A stretch of DNA of 17,288 nt. It comes from an uncultured Gammaproteobacteria bacterium. GTDB taxonomy: Bacteria; Pseudomonadota; Gammaproteobacteria; GCA-2729495. The notes under the pieces were generated by a model. It was not told the origin of the DNA, did no database searches, and saw nothing but the letters and a program-made list of their open reading frames with translations. Position numbers and translations under genes: made by a program. This document shows, piece after piece, positions 1 through 8,961 of this stretch; position 1 is the first letter of the stretch, and each line of letters begins with the position of its first letter. The DNA lies in NCBI GenBank assembly GCA_947258805.1, contig CAMYJV010000066.1, positions 1 to 17,288 of the forward strand, read 5' to 3'.

Positions 1-641
1 AAGTTGGCATAGGCCACGGCCACCACCACGCCCTCGCGGTCAGCAAAAACACCGCTGCCCTCCGGCATCGCGATGTCGACGGCATACCGACTGTCGACAG
101 TGGCGTGGGTCACCTGGTCCGGGAAGGCCTGGGTCACCAGGAACTCGGAGGCAGGCGCAATGGGCGGCAGGTAGGGCAGCTCGGGGCGATGCTCGGCAGC
201 CGGGTCGCCCAGCACGAAGCCGTGCTTCAGTTCAAACGACAGCGGGGCACCGGTCTGGCGTGCCCGCAGCACCATCAAGGTCTGTTCCGCACCGGCCGGC
301 AACACCGCCACTGAGCGTTTGGCTTCCAGTTCGCCCTGCAGGTTGTCGGCGGCCGTGAGCCACACCGCCACCTGGGCAGGGCACAGGCATTCGTTGCGCG
401 CGATAATCTGGGCGCCGCCCGCCACGGGCTTGCGGCGCACGTCTACCATGGGCATATCCGCACCGCGCGTGGTCAGCGGCAGAGTTTCGTGGGCCTGGTC
501 CGCGGGTGGCGGTCGATCGGTGAACACCCAGTTGCCGGATTCGTCCTGGTAACGATAGGCGTCCGCGTGGGCGGGCCCGGCCACAAGCGCGAGTCCCGTC
601 GCAGCGACGAGGCCTGTCAGGGCGCGTCGAGCCGCTGCCAT
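1..641 (-). CDS. DUF4124 / M23-family peptidase, partial (C-terminus off left edge)
   Basis: This is probably a periplasmic peptidoglycan endopeptidase or a relative of the LytM/M23 metallopeptidases. The ATG at 641 follows AGGA by six bases. The N-terminus is a signal peptide (two arginines, a hydrophobic stretch, then AGPAHA-DA). Next comes a DUF4124-like stretch, YRYQDESGNWVFTDRPPP (about residues 29-46), then a beta-rich region. Near residues 165-210 there is an M23-like start: QAFPDQVTHATVDSRYAVD followed by IAMPEGSGVFADREG. The Asp of YAVD and the upstream His are plausible zinc ligands; the final HxH motif lies outside the window. About 213 codons are visible and the family usually has 270-300. 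The start overlaps the end of the HtrA-like gene by 25 bp, which suggests translational coupling. Domain assignment is by pattern recognition only. Confidence 0.8.
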   Translation of the reverse strand, partial: MAAARRALTGLVAATGLALVAGPAHADAYRYQDESGNWVFTDRPPPADQAHETLPLTTRGADMPMVDVRRKPVAGGAQIIARNECLCPAQVAVWLTAADNLQGELEAKRSVAVLPAGAEQTLMVLRARQTGAPLSFELKHGFVLGDPAAEHRPELPYLPPIAPASEFLVTQAFPDQVTHATVDSRYAVDIAMPEGSGVFADREGVVVAVAYAN

Positions 642-3424
642 CCGCCGTCCTGGTAGCGAACTTCATAGGCGGGCCAGTAGGTCTGGTCCAGCTTCAGCGT
701 GAGCACTTCGACGGTGTTGTTCCAGCTGACCGTCGTGAGCCGCACCGCATTGCGATCCTGCCGCTGACGGACCTGGCCGAGGAATGCATCGAGGTCGGTC
801 GTCGCTTCGCCATCCACGGCGACGATACGCCGCCCGGCAAACAGGCCGTAACGCGAAGCGGGCGAACCATACGCGAAATAGGCCACATAGACGCCCTCAG
901 GCGGCACACCGCGCTGGGCGGCCATGTCCCGATACGGCGCCTGCAACAACGCACCGGCCCACAGCACGGCGCGCCTGACACCACCGCCGTCCAGCAGGAC
1001 CGTGTCGATGTCGAAAGCAGCAAGCTCGCCGTTACGCAGAAGTTCCAGGCTCACGCGCGGCTGCTGCACGGCTCTTTCGACTTCGCGAAAGCGGGTGACG
1101 GATGCGCCGTTAACGCTGAGCAGAATATCACCCGGCTGCAACAGATCGGCAGCGGGCGTTCCGGCCACGGTGCGCACCACTGCCAGGGCTTGCCGGCGCT
1201 CGGGGTCGTGGTCGGCCAGGCGCCGGACCTGTTCATCCGACATGCCAAATTTCCGCGCCGCCGAGAGGGGCATCTGGCGCCATTCCGTTTCCAGGGAATA
1301 CAGGCCGAGGTTATCGCGGGCCAGACTCAGCAGTTCCAGCACCAGCTCCGCGGGCACGCCCTTGTTTTCCTGGCTCAGCTCGCCGCCACCCTGGTAGGCA
1401 AAGCTCGACCAGAGCGATACGACGCGACCCTTGCGATCGACGATCACACCATCGATATCTGTCGGCCCATTGACCAGCGACAGGGTTTCCAGGTTGGTAT
1501 CGCGAAAACGCATCGTGCGCGACAAAGGCAGCGAAATAGGATCAACGGATGCGACTTCCGTGGTCTGGTAAACCAGCTTGCTGTCGCCGCGCAGGCCCAC
1601 CACCCAGAGTTCTTCGCCCGGTGCCGGCTCCCGCGGGTCCAGGCGCACGGCGCGGACCGGCGTGTCGCCGATGAGTGCCGGGTCGTACTGCAACAGGGTC
1701 AGATTATGGACCGGGTGCACGTAGGCAACGCGCGCCGGAATTTCCAGCTCACCGCCGAAGGTCAGAACCACGTCGCCCATAGCCTCCGGCACGGTGTTCC
1801 GGTCGACGACTACGTAGCCGCGTTCCGCGTCGACCACAGTGCCGGTGCCGTAGTAATGGCGCTCCGACACGCCCGACACGGTATAAGGCATGTCGAAGGT
1901 CGTCAGCACGAGGCTCCGCTCCACTGCGCGCACCTGGGCATCCTTGCTGCGGAAGAGTCGTGCCGAACCACCCTCCGGCGGCGCCGGCGGAGGACCTTCG
2001 GCAAGGGCCAGGCAGGGCCACAGGCCCGTCAGGTCGTCGCGCCGGCAACGCTGGGCCGGAAACCAGCGCCGGTCCATGCGCATGACCCGCAGCTTGCTGG
2101 CAGACGGATCTTCGAAGCTAAAGAAGCGGACCGAGGTTCTCTCGCCGTCGGCCAGGCCAGCGAGTACCGCCTCGAAGTCGTCGAGATTGGCTACCGGCTG
2201 CTCGTCTATTGCGACGATCACGCTGCCGCGCGGAATCGCCGCCGACCCCAGCGCATAACCGGGGTTCGCCACGTAGACGCCCTCGATTTCGCGGTTCAGG
2301 TGCCGCGCCTGCTGATATGACAGGTCGTGAACCAGCGCGTCGGCAAACTGCAGGTATTCCGCCGGCGTCACCGCGTGCAGATCATTGACAGGCAGAGCCT
2401 CGACCACGAACGAGCCGTTGCGCTGCAGTTCTATCAAGACACGCTGTCCCACCTGCGCATCGAGCAGGTTGGCCAGCGGGACAAAGTCGGTGACCAGCTT
2501 GCCGTTCAAGCGAATGAGAATGTCACCCACCTGCAGGCGGCCGTCCGCCTCGGTGCCGGGAATTACCTGGTCTACCACGAGCATGCCCGTCTGGTCGGGA
2601 ACCGAACTGCGCACCTCCGCCTCGATGGATTCATCGAGACCCAGGCGACGCAGCTCGTCGAAGGCCTTGTGCACAAACACCGTGGTCAGCGTGCCACGGC
2701 TGACGGGCTCGCCCCGCTGCAGCAGCTCCAGGCTGCGCTGCACTCGATCCAGCGGCAGGAAGAAACTAGACGCGGCCTTGGACGCCCCACCCGCATTCAG
2801 CGCCACCACTTCACCGCCAATGTCGATGACCGGCGACCCGGATGACCCGCCCGAGGTTCCCGACGCGGCCTGCAGGTAGAAGGTGTTGAAGTCGTTGTAC
2901 TTGCCGGCGCCGTAGTCCGGCGCCTGTCGGCGCAGCCGGGCGATGGTCCCTGACAGGATCGACAGCTGCTCGCCGGCATCGTTGCCTACAACGCGGATCT
3001 CACGGCCCACTTCGGCGCCGGCCGGGTTCAGCCGCAGTTGGGCAGGTTGTATGTAGCGGAGCTTGGTCGGATCGTAACGAAAGAAACCGAAGTCATGCAC
3101 CGGGTCCCGATACACCGGCGTCAGCTCCACTTCTTCCTGGTTCAGAAACAGCGCTTCTGCGCGCACCGGGCCTGATGTCACGACGTGCCGGTTAGTCAGG
3201 ATCAGCCCGCGCTTGGCGTCCACGACAAAGCCCGTCGCCTGCCCGGACTGGTTCCATTCGGTGTCGAAGGCACGGGTGCTGTCGACCTTGATGGACACCA
3301 CGCCGGTGGAAATGCGTTCCAGCGTGTCACGCCATTTGCCCGACGTAGCCTGGGCGGCGGTAAACAGCGGCAGTGCCAGTAACAGCAGGCCGCCGACATG
3401 TCGGATTCTAAAATTCAATCGCAT
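617..3424 (-). CDS. Duplicated HtrA-like serine protease with a degenerate second protease domain and four PDZ-like domains
   Basis: This is a predicted exported protease of 935 residues. I chose the ATG at 3424 because it begins a clear signal peptide (MRLNFRIRHV, then GGLLLLALPLFTAAQA); the reading frame is open upstream but the extra 29 residues look non-coding. Protease domain 1 covers about 38-230 with an apparent triad: His80 (TNRHVV), Asp111 (DPVHDFGFF) and Ser195 (GGSSGSPV). PDZ-like domains lie at about 265-345 and 380-445. A second protease-fold copy at about 505-690 has Asn543 (VDRNTV) and Asn574 (HPVHNLTLL) at the His and Asp positions, and NGPTDIDG where the Ser motif should be. 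Two more PDZ-like domains follow (about 735-810 and 840-915). Both halves end in a similar WFPAQ/YWPAY segment, which supports duplication of a protease-PDZ-PDZ unit. The start overlaps the kinase gene by 17 bp. The layout resembles eukaryotic Nma111/Ynm3. Confidence 0.9.
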   Translation of the reverse strand: MRLNFRIRHVGGLLLLALPLFTAAQATSGKWRDTLERISTGVVSIKVDSTRAFDTEWNQSGQATGFVVDAKRGLILTNRHVVTSGPVRAEALFLNQEEVELTPVYRDPVHDFGFFRYDPTKLRYIQPAQLRLNPAGAEVGREIRVVGNDAGEQLSILSGTIARLRRQAPDYGAGKYNDFNTFYLQAASGTSGGSSGSPVIDIGGEVVALNAGGASKAASSFFLPLDRVQRSLELLQRGEPVSRGTLTTVFVHKAFDELRRLGLDESIEAEVRSSVPDQTGMLVVDQVIPGTEADGRLQVGDILIRLNGKLVTDFVPLANLLDAQVGQRVLIELQRNGSFVVEALPVNDLHAVTPAEYLQFADALVHDLSYQQARHLNREIEGVYVANPGYALGSAAIPRGSVIVAIDEQPVANLDDFEAVLAGLADGERTSVRFFSFEDPSASKLRVMRMDRRWFPAQRCRRDDLTGLWPCLALAEGPPPAPPEGGSARLFRSKDAQVRAVERSLVLTTFDMPYTVSGVSERHYYGTGTVVDAERGYVVVDRNTVPEAMGDVVLTFGGELEIPARVAYVHPVHNLTLLQYDPALIGDTPVRAVRLDPREPAPGEELWVVGLRGDSKLVYQTTEVASVDPISLPLSRTMRFRDTNLETLSLVNGPTDIDGVIVDRKGRVVSLWSSFAYQGGGELSQENKGVPAELVLELLSLARDNLGLYSLETEWRQMPLSAARKFGMSDEQVRRLADHDPERRQALAVVRTVAGTPAADLLQPGDILLSVNGASVTRFREVERAVQQPRVSLELLRNGELAAFDIDTVLLDGGGVRRAVLWAGALLQAPYRDMAAQRGVPPEGVYVAYFAYGSPASRYGLFAGRRIVAVDGEATTDLDAFLGQVRQRQDRNAVRLTTVSWNNTVEVLTLKLDQTYWPAYEVRYQDGGWQRLDAP

Positions 3425-4346
3425 AGCCAAAGGCTTGGACAAACTCCCGGGCCAGGGATTCCCGCGTGTAGCGATGATTCTGCGTACCCTGGTGTTCGAT
3501 CTTGCGCGCACCGATCAGCGCGGCGAGGCGACCCGTATCGGCCCAGGGCCAGTCGCGGCTGAGACCATATAACAGCCCTGCCCGGTAGGCATCTCCGCAA
3601 CCGGTAGGATCGCTGATGCGCACTGCCTGCACAGCGGGTATCTCCAGCCGGTCGCCGTCGGCATAGATCACCGAGCCTTCGCCACCACGCGTCACGACCA
3701 GGGCCGATACGCGCTCGGCCAGTTCATCCAAGCCCAGGCCGGTGCGGGCCTTGAGCATCTGGCCCTCATAGTCGTTCACCGCGATCCACGTGGCCTGTTC
3801 GACAAACTGCCGCAACTCCTCGCCGTCGAACATCGGCAGGCCCTGGCCCGGATCGAACACGAAAGGAATGCCGGCCGCGGCGAACTGGGCGGCGTGGTCC
3901 AGCATGCCCTGGCGGCCGTCCGGCGACACCATGCCCAGGCGGATACCGGCATCGCCGGGCACCTGGTTCAGGTGCGCATGATCCATCGCCCCAGGGTGGA
4001 AGGCTGTTATCTGATTGTCGTCCAGGTCTGTCGTGATATAGGCCTGGGCCGTGCGCGCATCGTCGATCTGCTGAACGTAGCGGCGTTCCAGTCGCTGCTG
4101 CTCGAGCCAGCCGCGATACGCGTCGAAGTCCCGGCCCACGGTGGCCATGATGAGCGGGCTCTCTCCAAGCAAGCGCAGGTTGTACGCCACGTTACCGGCA
4201 CAGCCGCCGAACTCCTGGCGCATCTCGGGAACGAGGAACGCCACATTCAGGATATGAATCTGGTCCGGCAGGATCTGGTCCTGGAAACGGCCCGGAAACA
4301 CCATGATGTTGTCGTAGGCCATCGACCCACAAATCAGTATCGACAT
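3408..4346 (-). CDS. PfkB/ribokinase-family carbohydrate or nucleoside kinase
   Basis: This cytosolic kinase of 312 residues belongs to the ribokinase superfamily and phosphorylates a sugar or nucleoside hydroxyl with ATP. The first PfkB signature is GGCAGN (residues 47-52), followed by a typical VGRDFDAYRGWLE stretch. The second is DPTGCGDAYRAGLLYGL near 246-262, with Asp252 as the expected catalytic base. The sequences TTDLDDNQITAFHPGAMD and FDPGQGLPMFDGEEL fit the bacterial/archaeal 'ribokinase group A' type, some members of which are annotated as adenosine kinase. The substrate cannot be read from sequence. The gene starts 10 bp after gcvPB stops, and its end overlaps the HtrA-like gene, so it is probably co-transcribed with the glycine cleavage genes. 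Confidence 0.9.
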   Translation of the reverse strand: MSILICGSMAYDNIMVFPGRFQDQILPDQIHILNVAFLVPEMRQEFGGCAGNVAYNLRLLGESPLIMATVGRDFDAYRGWLEQQRLERRYVQQIDDARTAQAYITTDLDDNQITAFHPGAMDHAHLNQVPGDAGIRLGMVSPDGRQGMLDHAAQFAAAGIPFVFDPGQGLPMFDGEELRQFVEQATWIAVNDYEGQMLKARTGLGLDELAERVSALVVTRGGEGSVIYADGDRLEIPAVQAVRISDPTGCGDAYRAGLLYGLSRDWPWADTGRLAALIGARKIEHQGTQNHRYTRESLAREFVQAFGYAIEF

Positions 4347-4356
4347 TGCGTTCGCC

Positions 4357-5814
4357 TTAGTGCGTTGGTTGCCAGGCCAGATCGAGCTGCTTCGCGGCCC
4401 GGACGTCGTCCAGCCGACGCACGGGCAACTTCAGCGGCGCAGCCTTCAGGCTCTCGGGATTGCTGCGCGCTTCATCGCGCAGCTCGATCAGCGCGTCGGC
4501 GAAAGCGTCCAGTTCTTCGAGTGCCTCTGTCTCGGTGGGCTCGATCAACAGGCATTCCGGCACCAGCAACGGGAAATAGGTGGTCGGCGCGTGAAAGCCG
4601 CGATCCAGAAGTCCCTTCGCCATGTCCATGGCCGTTGCACCGGTTGCCTTCGTCAGGTCCTTCAACGAGACGATGAACTCGTGGCTCGCGCGGCGATCCG
4701 GATAGGCCAGCCGGAATCCCGCCGCCGCGAGGCGGGCCATCAGATAGTTTGCATTCAACGTGGCATAGTCGGCGACCCGGCGCATGCCCTCCGGCCCAAG
4801 CAGGCGCATGTAGACGTAGGCGCGCAGCAGGATGCCGGCGTTGCCCATGAAGGCCGAGAGCCGGCCGATGCTTTGCGGGCAGTCGGCTTCAGTCAGCCAG
4901 CGGTAACCGTCGTCGCCGCTATCAACCATCGGCACCGGCAGGAATGGCTCCAGTCGCGCATTGACACCCACCGCCCCGGATCCGGGCCCGCCACCACCGT
5001 GGGGTGTGGAAAAGGTCTTGTGCAGGTTGATGTGCATCACATCGAAGCCCATGGCGGCCGGCAACGCCCGGCCAAGAATGGCATTCAGGTTTGCCCCGTC
5101 GTAATAGAGCAGTCCGCCGGCCTCGTGCACGATGGCGGCGATCGCCGGCATCTGCCGCTCAAAAACGCCGAGGGTGGACGGGTTGGTCAGCATGATGCCC
5201 GCAGTCTGCGGCCCGACGGCCCCCCGCAGTGCGTTGAGATCGACATCGCCGTCAGCGCCAGTAGCAATCTCGCGCACCGTGCAGCCGCACATGGTTGCGG
5301 TGGCCGGGTTTGTTCCGTGGGCAGCATCCGGCACGATAATCTCTCGCCGCTCAGTGTCACCTCGTGACTGGTGATAGGCCATGATCATTGCCACGCCCGC
5401 GAACTCGCCCTGCGCGCCGGCCATCGGCGTCAGCGAGAAGGCCTGCATACCGGTCGCAGCCTTCAGCATTTCCTGCAGTTCATACATGCACTCGAGAAAG
5501 CCCTGGCCGTGCTTGACCGGGGCATAAGGATGCCGGCCGGCGAAACCCGGCAACATCGCCAGCGTGTTACAGACCTTCGGGTTGTACTTCATCGTGCACG
5601 AGCCCAGGGGGTAGAAGTGCGTGTCGATCGAAAAATTCTGCTGCGACAGGCGCGTGTAGTGGCGCACGACCTGCAACTCTGACACCTGGGGCAGGCGTGG
5701 CGCGGCATCGCGCATCAGGTGGGCGGGCAGCCCCGCCGGCGGCGGACTGTTGGGTGCCAGCCCGGGTGAGCCGCGGCCTGGCCGCGAGCGTTCAAAAATC
5801 AGGCCTTCCATCAT
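4357..5814 (-). CDS. gcvPB: Glycine dehydrogenase (decarboxylating) subunit 2, P-protein beta chain
   Basis: This is the PLP-binding half of the two-subunit P-protein. It decarboxylates glycine and passes the aminomethyl group to the lipoyl arm of GcvH, acting with GcvPA in the cytosol. It has 485 residues, usual for the family. The N-terminus [10 protein letters not shown], the stretch [16 protein letters not shown] and the PLP site [20 protein letters not shown] (Schiff-base Lys266) are all intact. The Shine-Dalgarno AGGAG precedes two adjacent ATGs. The second, at 5811, has better spacing (6 nt against 3), so the real start may be one codon later. It lies 8 bp after gcvPA and 10 bp before the kinase gene. 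Confidence 0.97.
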   Translation of the reverse strand: MMEGLIFERSRPGRGSPGLAPNSPPPAGLPAHLMRDAAPRLPQVSELQVVRHYTRLSQQNFSIDTHFYPLGSCTMKYNPKVCNTLAMLPGFAGRHPYAPVKHGQGFLECMYELQEMLKAATGMQAFSLTPMAGAQGEFAGVAMIMAYHQSRGDTERREIIVPDAAHGTNPATATMCGCTVREIATGADGDVDLNALRGAVGPQTAGIMLTNPSTLGVFERQMPAIAAIVHEAGGLLYYDGANLNAILGRALPAAMGFDVMHINLHKTFSTPHGGGGPGSGAVGVNARLEPFLPVPMVDSGDDGYRWLTEADCPQSIGRLSAFMGNAGILLRAYVYMRLLGPEGMRRVADYATLNANYLMARLAAAGFRLAYPDRRASHEFIVSLKDLTKATGATAMDMAKGLLDRGFHAPTTYFPLLVPECLLIEPTETEALEELDAFADALIELRDEARSNPESLKAAPLKLPVRRLDDVRAAKQLDLAWQPTH

Positions 5815-5822
5815 TCTCTCCT

Positions 5823-7187
5823 TCAGGCCGCGCGGCTACGTGCCAGGGTGTCCCTGAGACTGCGCACGTAGTTGTCGATGTCGGCGGGGGTGCGCTGTTC
5901 TGTCGCGCAGACGAGCAGCGCATCGCCGAGTTCCGGATAGTCGGCGCCGAGGTCATAGCCGCCGAGCACGCCTTGCTGCGCGAGGGACTCCAGCACCGGG
6001 GCCACCGGGCGGTCCAGCACCAGCGCCGCTTCGTGAAAATAGTTGTCGAAGGCCACGCGCACGCCATCAAGCGACGCGACGCCGTCGACCAGCGCGCGGG
6101 TGTTCGCATGGCTCTGCAGCGCCACCCGGCGCAGACCTTCGCCCCCCAGCAAGGCCATATAGATCGTCGCCGCGGTGACCATCAGGCCCTGGTTGGTGCA
6201 AATATTCGACGTGGCCTTGGAACGGCGGATGTGCTGTTCGCGGGCCTGCAGGGTCAGCGTGAAACCTGGCCGGCCGTCGAGGTCGACGGTGCGCCCGACG
6301 ATGCGCCCGGGCATCTGCCGCACCAGGGCCTGGCGGCACACCATATAGCCGAAGTAGGGCCCTCCGGAAGACATGGGGATGCCCAGGGGCTGGCCCTCGC
6401 CACAGGCGATGTCTGCGCCGGCATCGCCCCACTGACCGGGCGGCTTCAACAGCGCCAGGCTGGTGGGATTGCAGACTCCGATCACCAGCATGTTCTGCGC
6501 GTGGGCCAGATCGGTGAGCGCATCGACGGCCTCCAGCGTGCCTAGAAAGCTCGGCTGCTGAATGGCCAGCGCCGCGAAGTCCTGCTCGCCCAATGCTTCA
6601 AGTGCCTGCGGGTCCGTCACGCCGCCGGCCATCGGCAGCTCTACCAGTTCCAGGCCCTGGCCCTGCAGCAGCGCGGCAGCCACCGCGCGATAGGCGGGAC
6701 TCATGCCGCGGGTCGTCAGAATGCGCCGGGACTTGCTCTTGCGATTTGACCGCACCGCCATCAGGCAGGCCTCCGCGAAAGCGGTCGCGCCGTCGTACAA
6801 GGAAGCGTTCGATGCATCCAGCCCGGTCAGCTCGGCCATCATGGACTGGTATTCGTAGATGACCTGCAACGTGCCCTGGCTGGCCTCGGCCTGGTACGGC
6901 GTGTAAGCGCTGTAAAACTCGCCGCGAGTGGCCACCGCCCAGACTGCGGCTGGAATGTGATGGTCGTAGGCGCCGGCGCCAATGAAGCAGAGCCCGCCGG
7001 TATCGGCGGCGGCCCGCGTGGCCATGAGTCGCGTCACGCCGGCCTCGTTCAGGGCGGGCAATACGCCGTCTAGACCGTCGATACGAAGCTCTGCGGGTAT
7101 TTCATCGAACAGCTCGTCGATGCTGCTCACGCCGATGGCGCCGAGCATGTCGCGAACTTCGTCCTCGGTGTGGGGGATAAAAGGCAT
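5823..7187 (-). CDS. gcvPA: Glycine dehydrogenase (decarboxylating) subunit 1, P-protein alpha chain
   Basis: This is the alpha subunit of the split P-protein, 454 residues. It begins with the typical [15 protein letters not shown] and continues with [40 protein letters not shown] and [11 protein letters not shown], all hallmarks of GcvPA. It pairs with GcvPB to form the decarboxylase that single-chain GcvP provides in E. coli and Pseudomonas. GGAG stands five bases ahead of the ATG. The gene starts 13 bp after gcvH and ends 8 bp before gcvPB. The split form occurs in several non-enteric gammaproteobacteria, for example Coxiella, and in many Gram-positive bacteria. No anomaly was seen. Confidence 0.97.
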   Translation of the reverse strand: MPFIPHTEDEVRDMLGAIGVSSIDELFDEIPAELRIDGLDGVLPALNEAGVTRLMATRAAADTGGLCFIGAGAYDHHIPAAVWAVATRGEFYSAYTPYQAEASQGTLQVIYEYQSMMAELTGLDASNASLYDGATAFAEACLMAVRSNRKSKSRRILTTRGMSPAYRAVAAALLQGQGLELVELPMAGGVTDPQALEALGEQDFAALAIQQPSFLGTLEAVDALTDLAHAQNMLVIGVCNPTSLALLKPPGQWGDAGADIACGEGQPLGIPMSSGGPYFGYMVCRQALVRQMPGRIVGRTVDLDGRPGFTLTLQAREQHIRRSKATSNICTNQGLMVTAATIYMALLGGEGLRRVALQSHANTRALVDGVASLDGVRVAFDNYFHEAALVLDRPVAPVLESLAQQGVLGGYDLGADYPELGDALLVCATEQRTPADIDNYVRSLRDTLARSRAA

Positions 7188-7200
7188 ATTGACTCCGGTG

Positions 7201-7596
7201 TCAGTCTTCGGACTCGGCCAGGAAACGCGCGTAGGCCTCCGGGTCCATCAGGTCTTCGAGGGTTTTGGGGTCGGCGGGGCGCAGCTGCAGCAGCCAGCCG
7301 TCGGCATAGGGGCTTTCATTGACCAGTTCGGGCGTATCGGCGAGGGCATCGTTGATCGCAGTGACGGCGCCCGCCAGCGGACTGTAGACGTCCGACGCCG
7401 CCTTTACCGACTCGACCACGGCGCAGGCTTCACCCGGCTCCAGTTCGCGGCCGGCCTCGGGCAGTTCCACGTAAACCAGTTCGCCGAGAGCCTGCTGGGC
7501 GTGGTCGGTCACCCCGAGCGTCACCGTCCCGTCGTCCTCCAGCCGCAGCCACTCGTGATCCGGCGTGTACTTGAGATTGTCTGGCGCTTCAGTCAT
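7201..7596 (-). CDS. gcvH: Glycine cleavage system H protein (lipoyl carrier)
   Basis: This small carrier protein of 131 residues holds a lipoyl group that receives the aminomethyl moiety from the P-protein and presents it to GcvT. The family core is complete: [19 protein letters not shown], then [17 protein letters not shown], and the lipoylation site [13 protein letters not shown] with Lys65. The C-terminal [13 protein letters not shown] is also typical. The ATG overlaps the gcvT stop in an ATGA arrangement (4 nt), which implies translational coupling. The next gene, gcvPA, follows after 13 bp. Confidence 0.97.
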   Translation of the reverse strand: MTEAPDNLKYTPDHEWLRLEDDGTVTLGVTDHAQQALGELVYVELPEAGRELEPGEACAVVESVKAASDVYSPLAGAVTAINDALADTPELVNESPYADGWLLQLRPADPKTLEDLMDPEAYARFLAESED

Positions 7597-8720
7597 CGAG
7601 GCTCCTCCGAGGTCTCGCGTGTCAGGTCGCCGAGATCCACCAGGACCTCGCCGTTGCGGACGAAAGCGGGCGGGACGAGCCGGGCTCGCCGCTCCGCGTT
7701 ACGAATTTCGACTGTGCAATGCCCGTGCGCATCGACCGGCACGCGGGCCAGCGCAATGGAACGGCCAAGGGTTGGCGAGAAGCTGCCACTGGTAATCACC
7801 CCTTCGCCTGTCGCCGTGAGCACGCGCTGGCCGTGGCGCATGACGCCCCGGTCTTCCAGCAGGAGGCCGGCCAGGACTTCCGTCGCGCCGTCATTGCGCT
7901 GCGCTTCCAGGGCGGCCCGACCGACAAAGTCACGTCCCGCGGGCTCCCAGGCCACGGTCCAGTCGAGTCCGCTGACCAGCGGCGTGTGCGCTTCGTCCAG
8001 GTCCTGGCCATAAAGGCAAAGACCCGCCTCCAGGCGCAGCGTGTCGCGCGCGCCCAGGCCGCATGGTCTGCAACCACCAGCGATTAGTTCGTCCCACAGG
8101 TCAACGGCAACCCGCGTGTCATCGATAATTATTTCAAGCCCCGCTTCGCCGGTGTAGCCGGTGCGCGCCACGAACCAACCGTCTGCGTGACAGCAGTGAA
8201 ACGGCTTCAAGGCCTGCACGGATTCGCGCAGCGCGTCGGGCACCATCGGCAAGGCCAGCCTGACGGCATCAGGCCCTTGCACCGCGAGCATCACGGCAGC
8301 GGCGCGCTCGGCAACTGTGAGGCTGCGGTCGGCGGCGCAGGTGTTGATCCAGTCGAGGTCTTTGTCACGGGTTGCCGCATTCACTACCAGCCGATAACTG
8401 TCCGCGCCGGTCCGGTACACGATCAGATCATCGATGACACCGCCGGACTCATTCAGCATGCAGCCGTACAGACCGCGACCCGGCGCTTTCAGCTTGGCAA
8501 CATCGTTGGCCAACAGACCACGCAGGAACGGTGTGGCCTCCGTGCCGCTCACGTCCACCACGGTCATGTGCGAGACGTCGAAGATGCCGGCATGGCTGCG
8601 CACGGCGTGATGCTCGTCGAGCTGGGAGCCATAGTGCAGCGGCATTTGCCAGCCGCCAAAGTCCACCAGTTTCGCGCCGGCGTCCTGATGCCTTGTGTAA
8701 AGCGGGGTCGTCTTGCTCAT
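7593..8720 (-). CDS. gcvT: Glycine cleavage system T protein (aminomethyltransferase)
   Basis: GcvT releases ammonia from aminomethyl-GcvH and transfers the one-carbon unit to tetrahydrofolate, giving 5,10-methylenetetrahydrofolate. It has 375 residues from the ATG at 8720 (MSKTTPLYTRHQDAGAKLV), the normal length. I rejected the longer open frame that begins at 8816, because those codons are the second riboswitch aptamer. Family segments seen are VDFGGWQMPLHYGSQLDEH, the residues around AGIFDVSHM, TGYTGEAGLEI and GARDTLRLEAGLCLYGQDLD. It is the first gene behind the glycine riboswitch and overlaps gcvH by 4 nt. The ribosome-binding site is weak (GGAACGAGAG). Confidence 0.97.
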   Translation of the reverse strand: MSKTTPLYTRHQDAGAKLVDFGGWQMPLHYGSQLDEHHAVRSHAGIFDVSHMTVVDVSGTEATPFLRGLLANDVAKLKAPGRGLYGCMLNESGGVIDDLIVYRTGADSYRLVVNAATRDKDLDWINTCAADRSLTVAERAAAVMLAVQGPDAVRLALPMVPDALRESVQALKPFHCCHADGWFVARTGYTGEAGLEIIIDDTRVAVDLWDELIAGGCRPCGLGARDTLRLEAGLCLYGQDLDEAHTPLVSGLDWTVAWEPAGRDFVGRAALEAQRNDGATEVLAGLLLEDRGVMRHGQRVLTATGEGVITSGSFSPTLGRSIALARVPVDAHGHCTVEIRNAERRARLVPPAFVRNGEVLVDLGDLTRETSEEPR

Positions 8721-8738
8721 TGCTCTCGTTCCAGACAC

Positions 8739-8773
8739 GACAGAGGCAGGCCATGGCCTGCTGCCCCTCTGTC
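8739..8773 (-). promoter_or_regulatory. Hairpin overlapping the riboswitch 3' end: candidate expression platform
   Basis: In the gcvT leader RNA, GACAGAGG (8773-8766) can pair with CCTCTGTC (8746-8739), and the inner CAGGCC pairs with GGCCTG. This gives up to 14 bp with a five-base bulge on the 5' side and a very tight loop. The outer 5' arm includes the CAGAG that closes helix P1 of the second glycine aptamer, so hairpin and closed aptamer should exclude each other. No U-run follows, so this is not a standard intrinsic terminator. The hairpin ends 18 nt before the gcvT ATG. That it switches expression is inferred. Confidence 0.55.
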
Positions 8774-8944
8774 CTGAAACCTGAGAGATCGGGCCGCGCA
8801 GATCGCGATGCCGCACCCCTTCGGTGGGCCCTGATTGGGGCCGCTCTCCAGAGTCAATCCGGGTCCGCCGTCCGTTTGCCTGAGCGTTTCCGGGCAGTTG
8901 CGCCTTCGGCGGCCGCCTGAGTGGCGACTCTCTCCCGCGGACCC
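8766..8944 (-). promoter_or_regulatory. Tandem glycine riboswitch (two aptamers) in the gcvT leader
   Basis: Read on the minus strand, both aptamers show the family's conserved elements. Aptamer 1 (8944-8861) is closed by GGGTCCGC pairing with GCGGACCC and contains GGAGAGA, GCCGAAGGCGCAA and CTCAGGCAAACGGAC. Aptamer 2 (8855-8766) has CTCTGGAGAG, CACCGAAGGGGTG and CTCTCAGGTTTCAGGACAGAG, with CTCTG/CAGAG as P1. The linker is about five bases. The tandem arrangement directly upstream of gcvT is the classic context; known gcv glycine riboswitches generally turn expression on when glycine is abundant. The direction of regulation here is inferred from the family. Confidence 0.95.
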
Positions 8945-8961
8945 GTGTGATTGATTGAATA

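Noticed and set aside
1190..2320. Long open frame (376 codons) on the plus strand inside the HtrA-like gene
   Set aside because: It lies antisense to a gene with clear domains and has no recognisable motif; high GC removes stop codons on the opposite strand.
3425..3511. Upstream extension of the HtrA-like protein
   Set aside because: It overlaps the kinase coding sequence, and the ATG at 3424 begins a proper signal peptide.
4360..5367. 335-codon plus-strand frame opposite gcvPB
   Set aside because: It is antisense to a fully conserved enzyme, its translation is unlike any protein I recognise, and it has no start signal.
8721..8816. N-terminal extension of GcvT by 32 residues
   Set aside because: Those bases form the second glycine aptamer and hairpin; homologues start at the MSKTTPL-type N-terminus.
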